Positions 62,691 to 64,000 of a stretch of DNA of 64,000 nt are shown here, piece after piece. This stretch comes from Sciurus carolinensis (taxonomy: Eukaryota; Chordata; Mammalia; Rodentia; Sciuridae): contig NC_062226.1 in NCBI RefSeq assembly GCF_902686445.1, positions 12,124,001 to 12,188,000 of the forward strand, in the 5' to 3' direction. The first letter of the stretch is position 1; each line of letters opens with the position of its first letter. The notes beneath the pieces were generated by a model. That model worked only from the letters and a program-made list of their open reading frames with translations. It made no database searches and had not been told where the DNA came from. The translations under genes were made by a program, and so were the position numbers.

Positions 62691-64000
62691 CTTATATACA
62701 TTATTTTGTTTACATATAATAACACGGGTTAAAATGTTGCTTATGTTTGAAAAGCATTCAAGTGACTTATAGGTCTCAGAATTGGGTCATGCACACATGC
62801 AATTGTTTAAATTCCACTCCCACCAAATATTTGTTAGCATAGCAGCACTTGGCTAGTTATTACATCTTTCTTAAATCAGAATTTCCTCCTTCACACCAAA
62901 CAGTAAAGTCAGGGAAATAATAAATCCAAAAAAATTCTGTCACTGTGATCAATTTATAGCAATGAAGTGTATCACCTTTACTTTGAGCAGAGGCAGTTTC
63001 TCAAGACCTAAAGACAAAACCTTACCATTTCATATGGAAACATAGGATAGTACATTTATGTACTTGGCCAAGGAAAGTATCTTTTTAAATAAAATATAGT
63101 TGGATTAAACTGAAATGAAGACATGCTTGAACTCATTTCAGGTTTCCTAGAGTTCCTGCATCCTGCCTGGCCATTCTCCAGTCCACACCCAGAAAGGTTG
63201 AGCCGTAAGAATGGACTGCCTGTGCAAATCACATCACCCCCTAGATGGACCTTTAAAAGTCTCTCATTGCTGTATCACATGTCCAGATGACCTTCCGAGG
63301 ATCTGGACAGCTCCCCTCACCGTTTTGTTCACTGCTGGGGAAATGGGTCTCTTCTGTCTGGACCGTTGTCTTGGCCTTTTCCAGGAAGACAAATCATTTC
63401 AATTTGTGCCTGGGTCCTCTCAAAAAGAAAAAGTTATCATCATCTAACACAACAACAAAAAGAATTAGACAATGGATAAGATAGTAGGAACTGCTTGGGA
63501 GCATAAGTCAGACAGGGATGGGGAAATGTTGGTTAATGGATACCAAGTTATAGCTATATAGGAGAAATAAGTTCTTAAGTTCTAATGCACAGCAGAGTTA
63601 CTACAAGTAAAAATAAAGTTATAAATATTTCAAAAAAACTAGAAGAAACTATTCAGAACAATTTTATAGAAAGAAGGCATATATATTAGAAGAAATTTGT
63701 ATGCTTTTCTATATTTCAACATTATGCAATTCTAAATGTTAAAGTAAATGTCACATGGTTCCATACATATGTATATATATATATGTAACATTTTATGTGT
63801 GCACTAAAAATAAATGCAAATAAATAAAAATGCATAAAAACAAAAGTAAAATCAGGTTTCTAACTAAGGTCACTCACAAAAACAAATTTGACATTTATTA
63901 CAAAATTATACACAAAAATAAAATCATGAACCCACCAGAAGATATATTTTTGTTATCTTGAGAGAGGAAAAAAAATTGATTTGAATGTCTATGGCTACAC
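62691..64000 (-). repeat. OR-unit downstream flank, copy E (runs off the window)
   Basis: The gagcagaggcagtttctcaag anchor at 62,984, ggggaaatgttggttaatgg at 63,520 and catgaacccaccag at 63,926 match flank D in order. By spacing in flank D, an OR stop codon is expected about 300 bases beyond the window end, minus strand. Confidence 0.65.

Overview
The window is a piece of a rodent nuclear genome, most likely a squirrel-like rodent (Sciuromorpha). Three things point there: an olfactory-receptor (OR) cluster with mammalian codon use, dense L1 elements, and tRNA-like ID SINEs alone or fused to a 7SL/B1-like monomer. The species call is inference. The sequence contains no bacterial operons, no CRISPR array and no bona fide tRNA or rRNA gene.

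The backbone is a tandem array of OR1J-like units, all on the minus strand. Three OR copies are visible. OR-B (about 9.66-10.59 kb) is open except for one nonsense codon at codon 24. OR-C (24.28-25.22 kb) is intact at 312 codons. OR-D (46.21-47.17 kb) has three frameshifts. Each has a homologous, diverged upstream flank to its right. A fourth upstream flank (1.79-4.84 kb) belongs to a unit whose OR lies off the left edge. A downstream flank at 62.7-64.0 kb predicts another OR just off the right edge.

Two spliced-mRNA retrocopies have landed in the array. One is a glycerol kinase (GK) copy at the left edge, open over all 522 visible codons and ending in a poly-A tail. The other is an SKP2 copy (42.5-45.6 kb) with an exact 18-bp target-site duplication (TSD), an intact 3' UTR and poly-A signal, and a broken reading frame.

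Most of the rest is L1. Two copies have recognisable 5' ends: an older one at 14.83-20.93 kb and a younger one at 33.42-40.21 kb. The younger has an exact 15-bp TSD, an open 359-codon ORF1 and an ORF2 with a few lesions. Older or truncated L1 pieces on both strands fill 8.1-9.2, 13.9-14.4, 28.8-31.3, 32.6-33.4, 51.2-57.6 and 59.3-62.7 kb, with nested SINEs and L1 tails. LTR-like repeats lie at 27.7-28.8 and 57.7-58.7 kb. A run of exactly 500 N (27,999-28,498) marks an assembly gap inside a CT microsatellite.

Functionally, OR-C is the one clear candidate for a working gene. The GK retrocopy could be translated if it is transcribed. Everything else looks like duplicated flank or mobile-element debris. 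I saw no new biochemical system. The points most worth a second look are the paired loss of two extracellular-loop cysteines in all three ORs, apparent sequence homogenisation of the OR exons, the open GK retrocopy, and structural variation inside the younger L1.
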